Assembly: GCF_008064635.1 (NCBI RefSeq)
Contig: NZ_VRYZ01000006.1
Coordinates: 310,001-374,000, forward strand
Direction: 5' to 3'
DNA length: 64,000 bases
DNA from: Parahaliea aestuarii
Lineage (GTDB): Bacteria; Pseudomonadota; Gammaproteobacteria; Pseudomonadales; Halieaceae
A program made the position numbers and the translations under genes. Position 1 is the stretch's first letter. Each line of letters opens with the position of its first letter. A model generated the notes under the pieces. The model worked only from the letters and a program-made list of their open reading frames with translations. It was not told the DNA's origin and searched no databases. This document shows, one piece after another, positions 53,398 to 61,565 of the stretch.

Positions 53398-53431
53398 GGG
53401 GTCAGGGTCCGCTGACTTAATCCTTCAGCGG
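53398..53431. repeat. GGGGTCAG-led stem-loop in a divergent intergenic region
   Basis: GGGGTCAGGGTCC leads into CCGCTGA (53409-53415) pairing with TCAGCGG (53425-53431). It begins with the same GGGGTCAG as the palindrome at 61.5 kb and may be a distant or decayed REP-like unit. Confidence 0.4.
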
Positions 53432-53496
53432 GCAGCTGTACCGTCGCCGGGCTGTGCTAGTCTTGGCCCGACGACAACAAGAATCCGGGGCACAGC

Positions 53497-54288
53497 ATGG
53501 AAATGCAGGATGTCAGCCTGATCCTCCAGAAAGTGGGTGAATACGGCAACCTGGTGTTGCAGGGCCTGCTGATAATGATCGGCGGCATGATCGCCATTTT
53601 CCTGCTCTACCGCCTTGTCGCCTCCTTTGTGAAACCCGCCGGCACCTGGGCGCGATTGCTGAAGGTCGCCTTCGGCACCTTCTACGCCCTGATCCTGGTG
53701 ATCACTGTGCTGGTGGCCGCCAACCGCCTGGGCTACGACGCCTCCGGTATCGCCGGGCTCGCGATCCTGGCGGTGCTGGTGGTGGCCACGATTGTTTTCT
53801 TCCTCATTCCCTTCCTGCCCCGCCTGCCCTTCTTCCCCGGCGACACCATCGAGGTCCGCGGTGTGATGGGTACAGTGGAAGCCATCACCGCCTACCAGAC
53901 TGTCATCCGTACCTTCGACGGCCAGACGGTCTTCATCCCCAGCGCCCTGGTGATGACCTCGGCGGTGACCAACTTCAGCTGCAACCCCGCGCGGCGGGTG
54001 GCGATGACCTTCCCGCTGTCCCCCGACAGCGACGTGGAGTCCGCCAGCGCCGCCCTGGTGGCGCTGATGGAAGCCGACGAAAAGGTGTTGAACCAGCCCG
54101 CCCCCGCCGCCCTGGTGACCGGTATGGACCGCAACGAAATCAGCCTGTTCGCCACCTGCTGGGTGGCTACGCCGGAGTGGTTCAGCAGCCGGGACCGGCT
54201 GTACCGGGCGAGCCTGACGGCACTGAAGGCGGTGCCGGAAGTGTCGCTGGCCACCGGGCGCCTGCGAGTGGACCGCGGCGACGACTGA
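53497..54288 (+). CDS. MscS-type mechanosensitive ion channel
   Basis: Small-conductance mechanosensitive channel family, 263 residues. Three membrane helices come first (about 20-45, 60-80, 85-115). The beta-domain FFPGDTIEVRGVMGTVEAITAYQTVIRTFDGQTVFIPSALVMTSAVTNFS follows the MscS pattern of a small pore protein. The C-terminal alpha/beta cap domain is present (RVAMTFPLSPDSDVES). Likely a safety valve in hypo-osmotic shock. It stands between the beta-oxidation pair and rep; divergent from the former. Confidence 0.88.
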   Translation: MEMQDVSLILQKVGEYGNLVLQGLLIMIGGMIAIFLLYRLVASFVKPAGTWARLLKVAFGTFYALILVITVLVAANRLGYDASGIAGLAILAVLVVATIVFFLIPFLPRLPFFPGDTIEVRGVMGTVEAITAYQTVIRTFDGQTVFIPSALVMTSAVTNFSCNPARRVAMTFPLSPDSDVESASAALVALMEADEKVLNQPAPAALVTGMDRNEISLFATCWVATPEWFSSRDRLYRASLTALKAVPEVSLATGRLRVDRGDD

Positions 54289-54344
54289 TCCGGCCGGGCC
54301 ATTCCTGCTACACTGGCGCCCCATTCACCACCCGTGTTGCCCCA

Positions 54345-56339
54345 GTGACCCAACTCAACCCCCGCCAACGCGAGGCCGTGCGCTACATCGACGGCCCCCT
54401 GCTGGTGCTGGCCGGCGCCGGCAGCGGCAAGACCAGCGTGATCACCCGCAAGATCGCCTACCTGGTGGAGCAGTGCGGCATCGACGCCAAGCGCATCGCC
54501 GCGGTGACCTTCACCAACAAGGCGGCGCGGGAGATGAAGGAGCGGGTGGGCAAGATCCTGGGCAATGGCGCCGACGGGCTGACGGTGAGCACCTTCCACC
54601 AGTTGGGCCTGAATATCATCCGCCGCGAGCGCAAGCACCTGGGCCTGAAGAACGGCTTTTCCATCTTCGACGGCGAGGACAGCAAGAACCTGATCAAGGA
54701 CCTGCTGATCCAGGAGCACGGCTCCGACGGTGACCAGGCCGGTACCATCCAGCAACGCATCTCCAACTGGAAAAACGACCGGGTGCTGCCGGAAGAGGCG
54801 GTGGCGGCGGCCACCAGCCCGGCGGACATGCTCTGCGCCCAGGCCTACCTGCGCTACCGGCGGGCCCTGAAAGCCTACAACGCGCTGGATTTCGATGACC
54901 TGATTCTGCTGCCCACCATCCTCTTCGAGCACCAGCCGGAGATTCTGGAGAAGTGGCAGAACCAGCTGCACTACCTGCTGGTGGACGAATACCAGGACAC
55001 CAACTCCAGCCAGTACCTGCTGGTGCGGCAGATCGTCGGCCTGCGTGGCGGGCTGACGGTGGTGGGCGATGACGACCAGTCCATCTACGCCTGGCGCGGC
55101 GCGCGGCCGGAAAACCTGAGCCTGCTGCAGGAGGACTTCCCGGCCCTCAAGATCGTCAAGCTGGAGCAGAATTACCGCTCCACCTCGCGCATTCTCAAGG
55201 CCGCCAACACCCTGATTGCCAACAACGAACACGTGTTCGAGAAGCAGCTCTGGTCCGAGCTGGGCATGGGCGACCCGCTGCGGGTGATGCGCTGCGCCAA
55301 CGAGCAGGACGAGGCCGACCAGGTAGTGGCGGAAATCCAGGACCACAAACTGCGCAAGCGCACCCGCTATGGCGACTACGCCATCCTCTACCGCGGCAAC
55401 CACCAGTCGCGGCTGATCGAACTGGCCCTGCAGCAGAACGGCGTGCCCTACCACCTCAGCGGCGGTACCTCCTTCTTCGCCCGCAACGAGGTGAAGGACA
55501 TCATGGCCTACCTGCGCCTGCTGGTGAACGCGGACGACGACAACGCCTTCCTGCGCATCGCCAACGTGCCCCGGCGCAAGCTCGGCGCCAGCACCCTGGA
55601 GGCCCTGGGCGAATTCGCCAACGAGCAGCATGTGAGCCTCAGTGGCGCCTGCGAGCGCCTCAGCGAGGGCGTGCTGCCGGAAGCCGGACTGAAACGGTTG
55701 CGGGAATTCCATCACTGGCTGGAGCAGATACGCCGCATCAGCGCGGAGAAATCCGGCGCCGACGGCATTCGCCAGCTGCTGCGCGACATCGACTACGAGG
55801 ACTGGCTGCTGCAGCTCAGCTCCAGCGAGGATGTCGCCGAGCGCCGTATGGGCAATGTCTACTTCCTGGTGGACTCCATCGACCGCCTGATGCGCGACGA
55901 GGAACTGGCCCTCGACGAGGCCATCAATCGCCTCATCCTGCGCGACCTGCTGGAACAGCAGGATGAAGAGGAAGCCGGACCCGACTGTGTGCAGCTGATG
56001 ACGCTGCACGCCTCCAAGGGCCTGGAATTTCCCCACGTCTATATCATCGGCATGGAAGAGGGCTTCCTGCCCCACCGGGTCAGCGTGGAAGAGGACAACA
56101 TCGCCGAGGAGCGCCGCCTGGCCTATGTCGGCATCACCCGCGCCCGCGAAACCCTGACCATGAGCCTGGCCGAGCGCCGCCGCCAGTACGGCGAGACCGT
56201 GCCCTGTGAACCCAGCCGCTTCCTGGCGGAACTGCCAGAGGAAGACCTGGTGTGGCAGGGCGGCGGCGAGGCCACGCCCGAGGCCAACCAGGAGCGCGCC
56301 GCCGAGACCCTCAGCGGGCTGAAGGCCCTGTTCGCCTGA
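54345..56339 (+). CDS. rep: ATP-dependent DNA helicase Rep
   Basis: SF1A 3'-5' helicase that clears proteins ahead of the replication fork, 664 residues against 673 in E. coli. Motif I is LAGAGSGKTSVIT, motif Ia TFTNKAAREMKERV, motif II LLVDEYQDTN, motif III VVGDDDQSIYAWRGA, motif IV YRGNHQSR, motif V LMTLHASKGLEF and motif VI EERRLAYVGITRA. The start is GTG 54345 (VTQLNPRQREAV), the only position giving normal Rep length; the open frame upstream overlaps the MscS gene and is not coding. Ten bases later the antiporter starts. Confidence 0.96.
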   Translation: MTQLNPRQREAVRYIDGPLLVLAGAGSGKTSVITRKIAYLVEQCGIDAKRIAAVTFTNKAAREMKERVGKILGNGADGLTVSTFHQLGLNIIRRERKHLGLKNGFSIFDGEDSKNLIKDLLIQEHGSDGDQAGTIQQRISNWKNDRVLPEEAVAAATSPADMLCAQAYLRYRRALKAYNALDFDDLILLPTILFEHQPEILEKWQNQLHYLLVDEYQDTNSSQYLLVRQIVGLRGGLTVVGDDDQSIYAWRGARPENLSLLQEDFPALKIVKLEQNYRSTSRILKAANTLIANNEHVFEKQLWSELGMGDPLRVMRCANEQDEADQVVAEIQDHKLRKRTRYGDYAILYRGNHQSRLIELALQQNGVPYHLSGGTSFFARNEVKDIMAYLRLLVNADDDNAFLRIANVPRRKLGASTLEALGEFANEQHVSLSGACERLSEGVLPEAGLKRLREFHHWLEQIRRISAEKSGADGIRQLLRDIDYEDWLLQLSSSEDVAERRMGNVYFLVDSIDRLMRDEELALDEAINRLILRDLLEQQDEEEAGPDCVQLMTLHASKGLEFPHVYIIGMEEGFLPHRVSVEEDNIAEERRLAYVGITRARETLTMSLAERRRQYGETVPCEPSRFLAELPEEDLVWQGGGEATPEANQERAAETLSGLKALFA

Positions 56340-56349
56340 GCGCCAGACC

Positions 56350-58071
56350 ATGATCGACGCCAGCTACCAACTGATTCTCCTGTGCGCCTTTCTCGGGCTG
56401 GTGAGCATCGCCATCACCGGTCTGTCCCAGCGCCTGGGCGCTCCCTCCCTGCTGCTGTTCCTGCTGGTGGGCATGCTGGCGGGCGAAGACGGCCCCGGCG
56501 GTATTCACTTTGACGATGTCGGCACCGCCTTCCTGGTGGGCAACATCGCCCTGGCCATCATCCTGCTGGACGGTGGCATGCGCACCCATGTCAGCAGTTT
56601 CCGGGTCGGCCTGAAACCCGCCCTGTCCCTGGCCACCCTCGGCGTGGCCATCACCAGTGGCATCGTAGGGCTGGTGGCCGCCTGGATCCTGGACTGGCCC
56701 CTGCTCAACGGCCTGTTGCTGGGCGCCATCGTCGGCAGCACAGATGCCGCCGCGGTGTTCGGGTTGCTGCACGGTGCCGGGCTGGAACTGAAGCAGCGCA
56801 GCGGCGCCACCCTGGAGATCGAGTCAGGTACCAACGACCCGATGGCCATCTTCCTGACAGTCTCCCTGCTCGGCCTGCTGGGCAGCACCAGCAGTGGCAA
56901 TATCGGAGTAGCGTTGCTGCTGGAGTTCCTGCAACAGATGGGCTTTGGCGGCATTGCCGGGCTGGCCGGCGGCTGGCTGCTGCAGAAGCTGCTGAACTGG
57001 CTGCACCTGCCGCGGGTCCTCTACCCGCTGCTGGCGGTGTCCTTCGGCCTCTGTGTGTTCGGCCTCACCAACCTGGCCGGCGGCAGCGGCTTTCTCGCCA
57101 TCTACCTGATCGGCCTGCTGCTGGGCAATCGCCCCGTCAACTACCTGCGCGATATCCGCTGGCTGCTGGACGGACTGGCCTGGCTCAGCCAGATCGGCAT
57201 GTTCCTGCTGCTGGGTCTGCTGGTCACGCCGTCGTCGCTGCTGGATGTCGCCTTGCCGGCCCTGGTCATCGCCGCCGCCCTGATGCTGGTGGCGCGGCCC
57301 GTGGCCGTGTTTACCTGCCTGCTGCCCTTTCGCCTTCCCCTCAAGGAGCAGGTGTTTATTTCCTGGGTCGGCCTGAAGGGCGCCGTACCCATCATCCTCG
57401 CCCTGTTCCCCTACCTCTCAGGCATGGAGCACAGCGCCACTTACTTCCAGGTCACCTTCTTCGTGGTGCTGCTGTCCCTGTGCTTCCAGGGCTGGACCAT
57501 CGCGCCGCTGGCGCGGCGCCTGCAGCTGGACGTGCCGCCGCTGGTTGAGGACAGGGAGCACCTGGGTGTGGTCATTCCAGGCCAGGTGGATCGGGAACTG
57601 CTGGCCTACCGCATCCACGCCGGCAGCCCGGCGGATGCCTACGTGTTGGGCCGGCTGCCGCTGCCTGACAGCGTGAAAACCGTCGGGGTACTGCGCACGG
57701 ATCAGGTACTGCAGCCCCGGGACGACTTGCGACTGGCGCCGGAGGACATCCTGGTACTGCTCACCCCCAGCCACGAGAGCGACCAGCTGGCCGGGCTGTT
57801 TGCCACCCTGCCCACCCGCTCCCACCTGGTCAGCAGCGCCTTCTTCGGCCCCTTCACCCTGCAACCGGACGTGCTGTTCGATGATCTCTGCGCCGCCTAC
57901 GGCGTAGCGCCCGATCCGGACTTGGAGGGCCTCGACCTGGATGCGGTACTGCGCAGGCGGGTACACGCCCAGCCGGTGGTCGGCGACCGGCTGCGAGTGG
58001 GTAATATCGAATTGGTGGTGAAGCAGATGGCGCAGGGGCGCATCCTGCAGGTGGGCCTGAAGCTCTGCTAA
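56350..58071 (+). CDS. nhaP2: Potassium/proton antiporter (NhaP2/CvrA type)
   Basis: CPA1-family cation/proton antiporter of 573 residues. About twelve membrane helices (1-395), with AIVGSTDAAAVFGLL and ESGTNDPMAIFLTVSLL giving the conserved Asp of the transport site and WVGLKGAVPIILALFPYLSG near the end. A cytosolic RCK/TrkA-C part (about 405-500: EHLGVVIPGQVDRELLAYRI, APEDILVLLTP) and a CorC_HlyC-like end (QMAQGRILQVGLKLC) match NhaP2. It begins 10 bases after rep. Likely exports K+ in exchange for protons. Confidence 0.93.
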   Translation: MIDASYQLILLCAFLGLVSIAITGLSQRLGAPSLLLFLLVGMLAGEDGPGGIHFDDVGTAFLVGNIALAIILLDGGMRTHVSSFRVGLKPALSLATLGVAITSGIVGLVAAWILDWPLLNGLLLGAIVGSTDAAAVFGLLHGAGLELKQRSGATLEIESGTNDPMAIFLTVSLLGLLGSTSSGNIGVALLLEFLQQMGFGGIAGLAGGWLLQKLLNWLHLPRVLYPLLAVSFGLCVFGLTNLAGGSGFLAIYLIGLLLGNRPVNYLRDIRWLLDGLAWLSQIGMFLLLGLLVTPSSLLDVALPALVIAAALMLVARPVAVFTCLLPFRLPLKEQVFISWVGLKGAVPIILALFPYLSGMEHSATYFQVTFFVVLLSLCFQGWTIAPLARRLQLDVPPLVEDREHLGVVIPGQVDRELLAYRIHAGSPADAYVLGRLPLPDSVKTVGVLRTDQVLQPRDDLRLAPEDILVLLTPSHESDQLAGLFATLPTRSHLVSSAFFGPFTLQPDVLFDDLCAAYGVAPDPDLEGLDLDAVLRRRVHAQPVVGDRLRVGNIELVVKQMAQGRILQVGLKLC

Positions 58072-58081
58072 CCGGCGGCTA

Positions 58082-58357
58082 TCATCTGGTCAGCGCGGGG
58101 CGGCGCAGGGCTACCATCCAGCCGATCACAGTAACGGCCCCCAGCCAGAGCACGAACCCGGCGACCTGCCCAAAGACCACCAGCAGCACGCCCGGCAACA
58201 GGACCAGTACCGCCATGGCCCATTTCTGCCAGGGCACCACGGGCGCCGGGCGCGACAGTCCATAAACCCTGCGACGCTTCGGATTGACCGCTGCCAGCCA
58301 GGCAAGACCGAGGCCGCTCAACAGACTGGCCACCAGAAACAGTATCAGGCTCATCAT
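58082..58357 (-). CDS. Small membrane protein downstream of PepSY gene (DUF3325-like)
   Basis: A 91-residue protein with helices at about 2-22, 48-66 and 68-85, and a basic loop NPKRRRVYG. The ATG at 58357 overlaps the TGA of the PepSY gene. Small proteins of this sort accompany PepSY iron-uptake proteins in Pseudomonads (DUF3325 and DUF3649); similarity to DUF3325 is my guess from size and place. Its coding nature is supported by the coupled start and the hydrophobic pattern. Confidence 0.65.
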   Translation of the reverse strand: MMSLILFLVASLLSGLGLAWLAAVNPKRRRVYGLSRPAPVVPWQKWAMAVLVLLPGVLLVVFGQVAGFVLWLGAVTVIGWMVALRRPALTR

Positions 58358-59937
58358 GTGGCCGCCCGGGGAGTCAGGGCGGCAAAGCGCGGCATCCAGC
58401 CGAGACCCGCGGCCACCCGACAGCAGATCACCCCCGACAGCACCATCACACAGTCCATGGCCACCACCACACCGTTGCCACCGGCCAGGGCCTCGGCCCA
58501 GGGTGTACCGCCCAGCAGCATCCGCGTAAAGGGCAGCAGTACGAAGAGAGCACCGAGGAAGCCGGCCAGCGTGCGGTGCAGCGCAGCCCGGGGCAGCAGC
58601 AGGCCCAGCGCGATGGTCAGCAGGGAGAAGCCGATAAAGCCGGAAGCCACCCAGTAATGGGTATCCGCGCGGCCGTAGCTGAGGAAAAAGACATGGGCGG
58701 CGCCCGCCAGGCCGATGGGCGTGCCATAGGCGACGACCTCCACACTGCTCGCCAGGCGCCGCCACAGCGGGTCCTCCTCGCGCCGCTGCAGCCACAGTTG
58801 CAGTCCGGTGATGGTCACATAGCACATGGCCAGCCCGAGGCAGACCCAGACAATCTTGGACAGCAGCCCGGCGAAGTGACCGAAATGCAGGGGGCCCATC
58901 AGGTCGAAGGCAACGGTGCCCGCCGAGGGGACAGTGCCGAGGCTGGGTTTGACCCCCAGAAACTCGCCGGTGGCGCCGTCGAACAGGTTAGTGGTGCCGG
59001 TCAGCTCACCCTCCGACGGCGCGTGGAATACCAGTACCTGCGAATCCGCCCGCCCCCAGTGCGACACCGAGGTGAACTGGGGGACAGAGCCGGCCTCTGC
59101 GGCCGAGCGCGCGTGGATGGCGTCGAGGTTCGCCATGGGTACCGGGGCGGGATCGCTCGCCTCCGGTGTACCCGACAGGGTTTCGAGGGCGGCCACCTGG
59201 TCGCCGCCGAAGGCCGTTATGGCCACCAGCGGCAGGCCAAGGGCAGTGGCAAAACTGAAGAATGAACCCGTGAACGCCAGCACAAACCCGAACACCAACC
59301 CCCAGGTGCCAGCCAGTACATGCCGGTCCTTCTTCTCCAGCAGGGCGCCGGTTGGGCGCGGTGCAACGAAGGCGTCCTTGATCAGGTGGCGGTGAATCAG
59401 CAGGCCCGAGATGGCGGCAACCAGCATCACCAGGCCGAGTATGCCGGTGGCGTAGAGCCCCCAGGGCTCCGGCAGGTGCAGGTTGACATGCAGATCGACG
59501 ATAAAGCGGTCCAGGGCATCGCCGGGGCCGGCGTTGAACACCTCGCTGCCATAGTCTTCACGGCTGCGCAGCACTTCCCCGCTGCGCGGATCGATGTCCA
59601 TCAGGGTACCGAAGTCTTCCATGTTGCCGGAGGCCGGATTTTGCTGGTGGGTGTGGAAATAGGCGACGATCTCACCGGCGGCATTGCCGAACAGGCTGAC
59701 GTCCTCCCGCTGCGCCTCCGGCACGGTCTCGATAAGTTCACGCAGCGTGGCATCGACCGGCGCAGCCATCGGCTCCGCCACCTTGCTGCCGCCCACCGAC
59801 CAGGCGCCAATCTCGTGTACCAGTACCGCCACCGCCCCGGTCAGCACCACCACATAGAGAAACAGGCCGCAGATCACCGCGGACCAACCGTGTACCGCAA
59901 TCAGGCGGCGGGTTCTTTCCTGTGACAGCTTGATCAT
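58354..59937 (-). CDS. PepSY-associated TM helix protein (siderophore-reductase type)
   Basis: Inner-membrane protein of 527 residues with five or more hydrophobic helices: about 15-40 (SAVICGLFLYVVVLTGAVAVLVHE), 170-195, 215-240, 340-370 and 400-480. PepSY-type periplasmic regions lie between (GEIVAYFHTHQQNP, LDRFIVDLHVNLHL). FoxB/PiuB-like proteins of this class reduce iron-siderophores or heme in the periplasm. It is middle gene of three (60004-60327, this, 58082-58357), downstream of a Fur-box-like site. No TonB receptor is adjacent. Confidence 0.88.
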   Translation of the reverse strand: MIKLSQERTRRLIAVHGWSAVICGLFLYVVVLTGAVAVLVHEIGAWSVGGSKVAEPMAAPVDATLRELIETVPEAQREDVSLFGNAAGEIVAYFHTHQQNPASGNMEDFGTLMDIDPRSGEVLRSREDYGSEVFNAGPGDALDRFIVDLHVNLHLPEPWGLYATGILGLVMLVAAISGLLIHRHLIKDAFVAPRPTGALLEKKDRHVLAGTWGLVFGFVLAFTGSFFSFATALGLPLVAITAFGGDQVAALETLSGTPEASDPAPVPMANLDAIHARSAAEAGSVPQFTSVSHWGRADSQVLVFHAPSEGELTGTTNLFDGATGEFLGVKPSLGTVPSAGTVAFDLMGPLHFGHFAGLLSKIVWVCLGLAMCYVTITGLQLWLQRREEDPLWRRLASSVEVVAYGTPIGLAGAAHVFFLSYGRADTHYWVASGFIGFSLLTIALGLLLPRAALHRTLAGFLGALFVLLPFTRMLLGGTPWAEALAGGNGVVVAMDCVMVLSGVICCRVAAGLGWMPRFAALTPRAAT

Positions 59938-60003
59938 ACTGGCTTCCTGCTAGGGATCGCCGCCGCGGCGACGACATAACTGACAACGACTGTCTTGCCC
60001 ACT

Positions 60004-60327
60004 TTACCCAGCTCCCTGCATCATGGTTTGCACAGCCGACACCACCGGCACACCATTGGCCACCGCCAGGGCGAGGATCACCGCCCCCGCGCGCCAGGGC
60101 CGCGCGTCCAGCAGGGCATAGAAGAACAGCAGCGCCCAGATCGCCGGAAACAGCAGGATGGGAAAGGCCAGGTGGTTGATACCGGCGGCTCCCTCAGGGA
60201 ACCACGCCGTCATACCGGCCATCACCAGTATCGAGGCGACCAGCACCAGGGGGCCGGCCACGATCCAGCGGGCAAGCAGCGGCCCGCGGCCCTGCCCGGC
60301 TGGTGTATCAGGGGTGTTGGCACTCAC
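60004..60327 (-). CDS. Small membrane protein upstream of PepSY gene (DUF3649-like)
   Basis: A 107-residue protein with three hydrophobic helices (about 20-43, 52-70, 77-97) after a Gly/Pro-rich N-terminus. Its place before a PepSY gene and behind a Fur-like site matches the small subunits that go with iron-reductase PepSY proteins. Family assignment to DUF3649 is tentative. ATG 60327. Confidence 0.68.
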   Translation of the reverse strand: MSANTPDTPAGQGRGPLLARWIVAGPLVLVASILVMAGMTAWFPEGAAGINHLAFPILLFPAIWALLFFYALLDARPWRAGAVILALAVANGVPVVSAVQTMMQGAG

Positions 60328-60367
60328 GGCGTACTGCTCTCCGGTGCGGGTGAAGGGTAAACGTACT

Positions 60368-60386
60368 GCGAATGAGAAATATTAGC
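60368..60386. promoter_or_regulatory. Fur-box-like site
   Basis: GCGAATGAGAAATATTAGC matches 13 of 19 positions of the E. coli Fur consensus, including both outer arms. It lies about 40-60 bases before the PepSY operon, in the 140-base gap shared with the amidohydrolase. Confidence 0.55.
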
Positions 60387-60467
60387 ACTACAGAGGGCGC
60401 GCTGCACATACCTCGCCGCCAGCGGCCTTGCTACACTGCCGGCCACTGTCGTCACAGGTTGTGAACC

Positions 60468-61547
60468 ATGCCCCGCCTGCCCCGCTTTTTTTGCTACTGC
60501 CACGCAACTGCCCTGCTCATCGCAGCGCCACTGCTGGTCGCCGCGCCCGACAACTACCGCTATAGCGACGCCCACCTGCACGCCGTGGATTTTTTCCAGC
60601 AGGGCATGCCCCTGGGTGAACTGATTGCCGCCATGGACGCCGCCAGCGTGGGCGATGCCATGATCTCGGGCATGGGGCTGATGAAAAAGTGGCAGGAGGA
60701 CGAGCCGAAGCAGCCGGACACTTACGCCGGCGACGACGCCCCGGTGTACTGGTTCAGTGCCACCGACGCCTATCTCGCCGCGGCCCTGCAAGGCCTGCCG
60801 GAAGCACAGCGCCTGCGGCTGCACCCCTTCCTCAGCGGTTTCAATCCCACCGACAAGAACGCCACCCTGCACCTTGAACGCATGGTAGAGATGTACCCCG
60901 GCCTGTGGCAGGGCATCGGCGAGGTCATCACCCGCCACGACGACCTCACTGCCCTCACCGAGGGCGAGACGCCGCGCGCCAACAGCGAGGCCATGTACCG
61001 GGTCTACGCCTTTGCCCGCCGTCACGACCTGCCGGTGCTGCTGCACAGCAACATCACCTCCAAACGCGAGCGCAACGCCCTGTATGCCGGGGAGGTGGAA
61101 GCCGCGCTGAAAAAATTCCCCGAGGTGCGCTTCATCTGGGCCCACGCCGGCACCAGCAAGACCCTGCACCGCTTCCAGGACAAACTGGACTTCCTGCACG
61201 GGGAGGTGGAGCGCCTGCTGGCGGCCCACGACAACCTGTACATCGACCTGTCGTGGACCGTACTGCGCCCCTACCTGCTGGACGGCAACGACCGGCCCGA
61301 CCCCGAGTGGGTGGCGCTCGTTACGCGCTACCCCGGGCGCTTCATGCTCGGCTCCGACCTGCTGGGGCGCTACAAGAGCCTGGGGGAGAAACTGACCGAC
61401 TACGAGTTGTTCCTGCAGGCCCTGCCCGGGGACACTGCCCGCGCCGTGGCGCGGGACAATTTCCTGGCCGTACTGCCGGAAAAGGGCGCCACGGGGTCAG
61501 AGCCCTTTATTTCTATGGGGTCAGAGCCCTTTATTTCTTCGAAATAA
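60468..61547 (+). CDS. Exported amidohydrolase-family metal-dependent hydrolase
   Basis: TIM-barrel amidohydrolase-2 type protein, 359 residues including a repeat-derived tail. A signal peptide (ATALLIAAPLLVAAP) precedes SDAHLHAVDF with the HxH metal pair; further ligands are expected in GIGEVITRHDD, LLHSNITS, RFIWAHAGTS and FMLGSDLLGRY. The native end seems to be near LAVLPEKGA; from there the frame reads GSEPFIS twice, coded by the two REP-like units, before stopping. The added tail has nothing to do with the fold. Substrate unknown. Confidence 0.83.
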   Translation: MPRLPRFFCYCHATALLIAAPLLVAAPDNYRYSDAHLHAVDFFQQGMPLGELIAAMDAASVGDAMISGMGLMKKWQEDEPKQPDTYAGDDAPVYWFSATDAYLAAALQGLPEAQRLRLHPFLSGFNPTDKNATLHLERMVEMYPGLWQGIGEVITRHDDLTALTEGETPRANSEAMYRVYAFARRHDLPVLLHSNITSKRERNALYAGEVEAALKKFPEVRFIWAHAGTSKTLHRFQDKLDFLHGEVERLLAAHDNLYIDLSWTVLRPYLLDGNDRPDPEWVALVTRYPGRFMLGSDLLGRYKSLGEKLTDYELFLQALPGDTARAVARDNFLAVLPEKGATGSEPFISMGSEPFISSK

Positions 61548-61561
61548 AGGGCTCTGACCCC
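61493..61561. repeat. REP-like palindrome: direct repeat plus inverted repeat
   Basis: A 21-base unit starting GGGGTCAGAGCC and ending TTTATTTC occurs at 61493-61513 and again at 61517-61537. A perfect inverted copy follows at 61541-61561 after a TTC loop. The hairpin of units two and three has a 21-base-pair stem. It lies between convergent genes and forms the last codons of the amidohydrolase. No RAYT transposase is in the window. Confidence 0.9.
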
Positions 61562-61565
61562 GGTT

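Noticed and set aside
53892-56351. 819-codon minus-strand ORF opposite mscS and rep
   Set aside because: Antisense shadow of Rep; no ribosome site or family motif.
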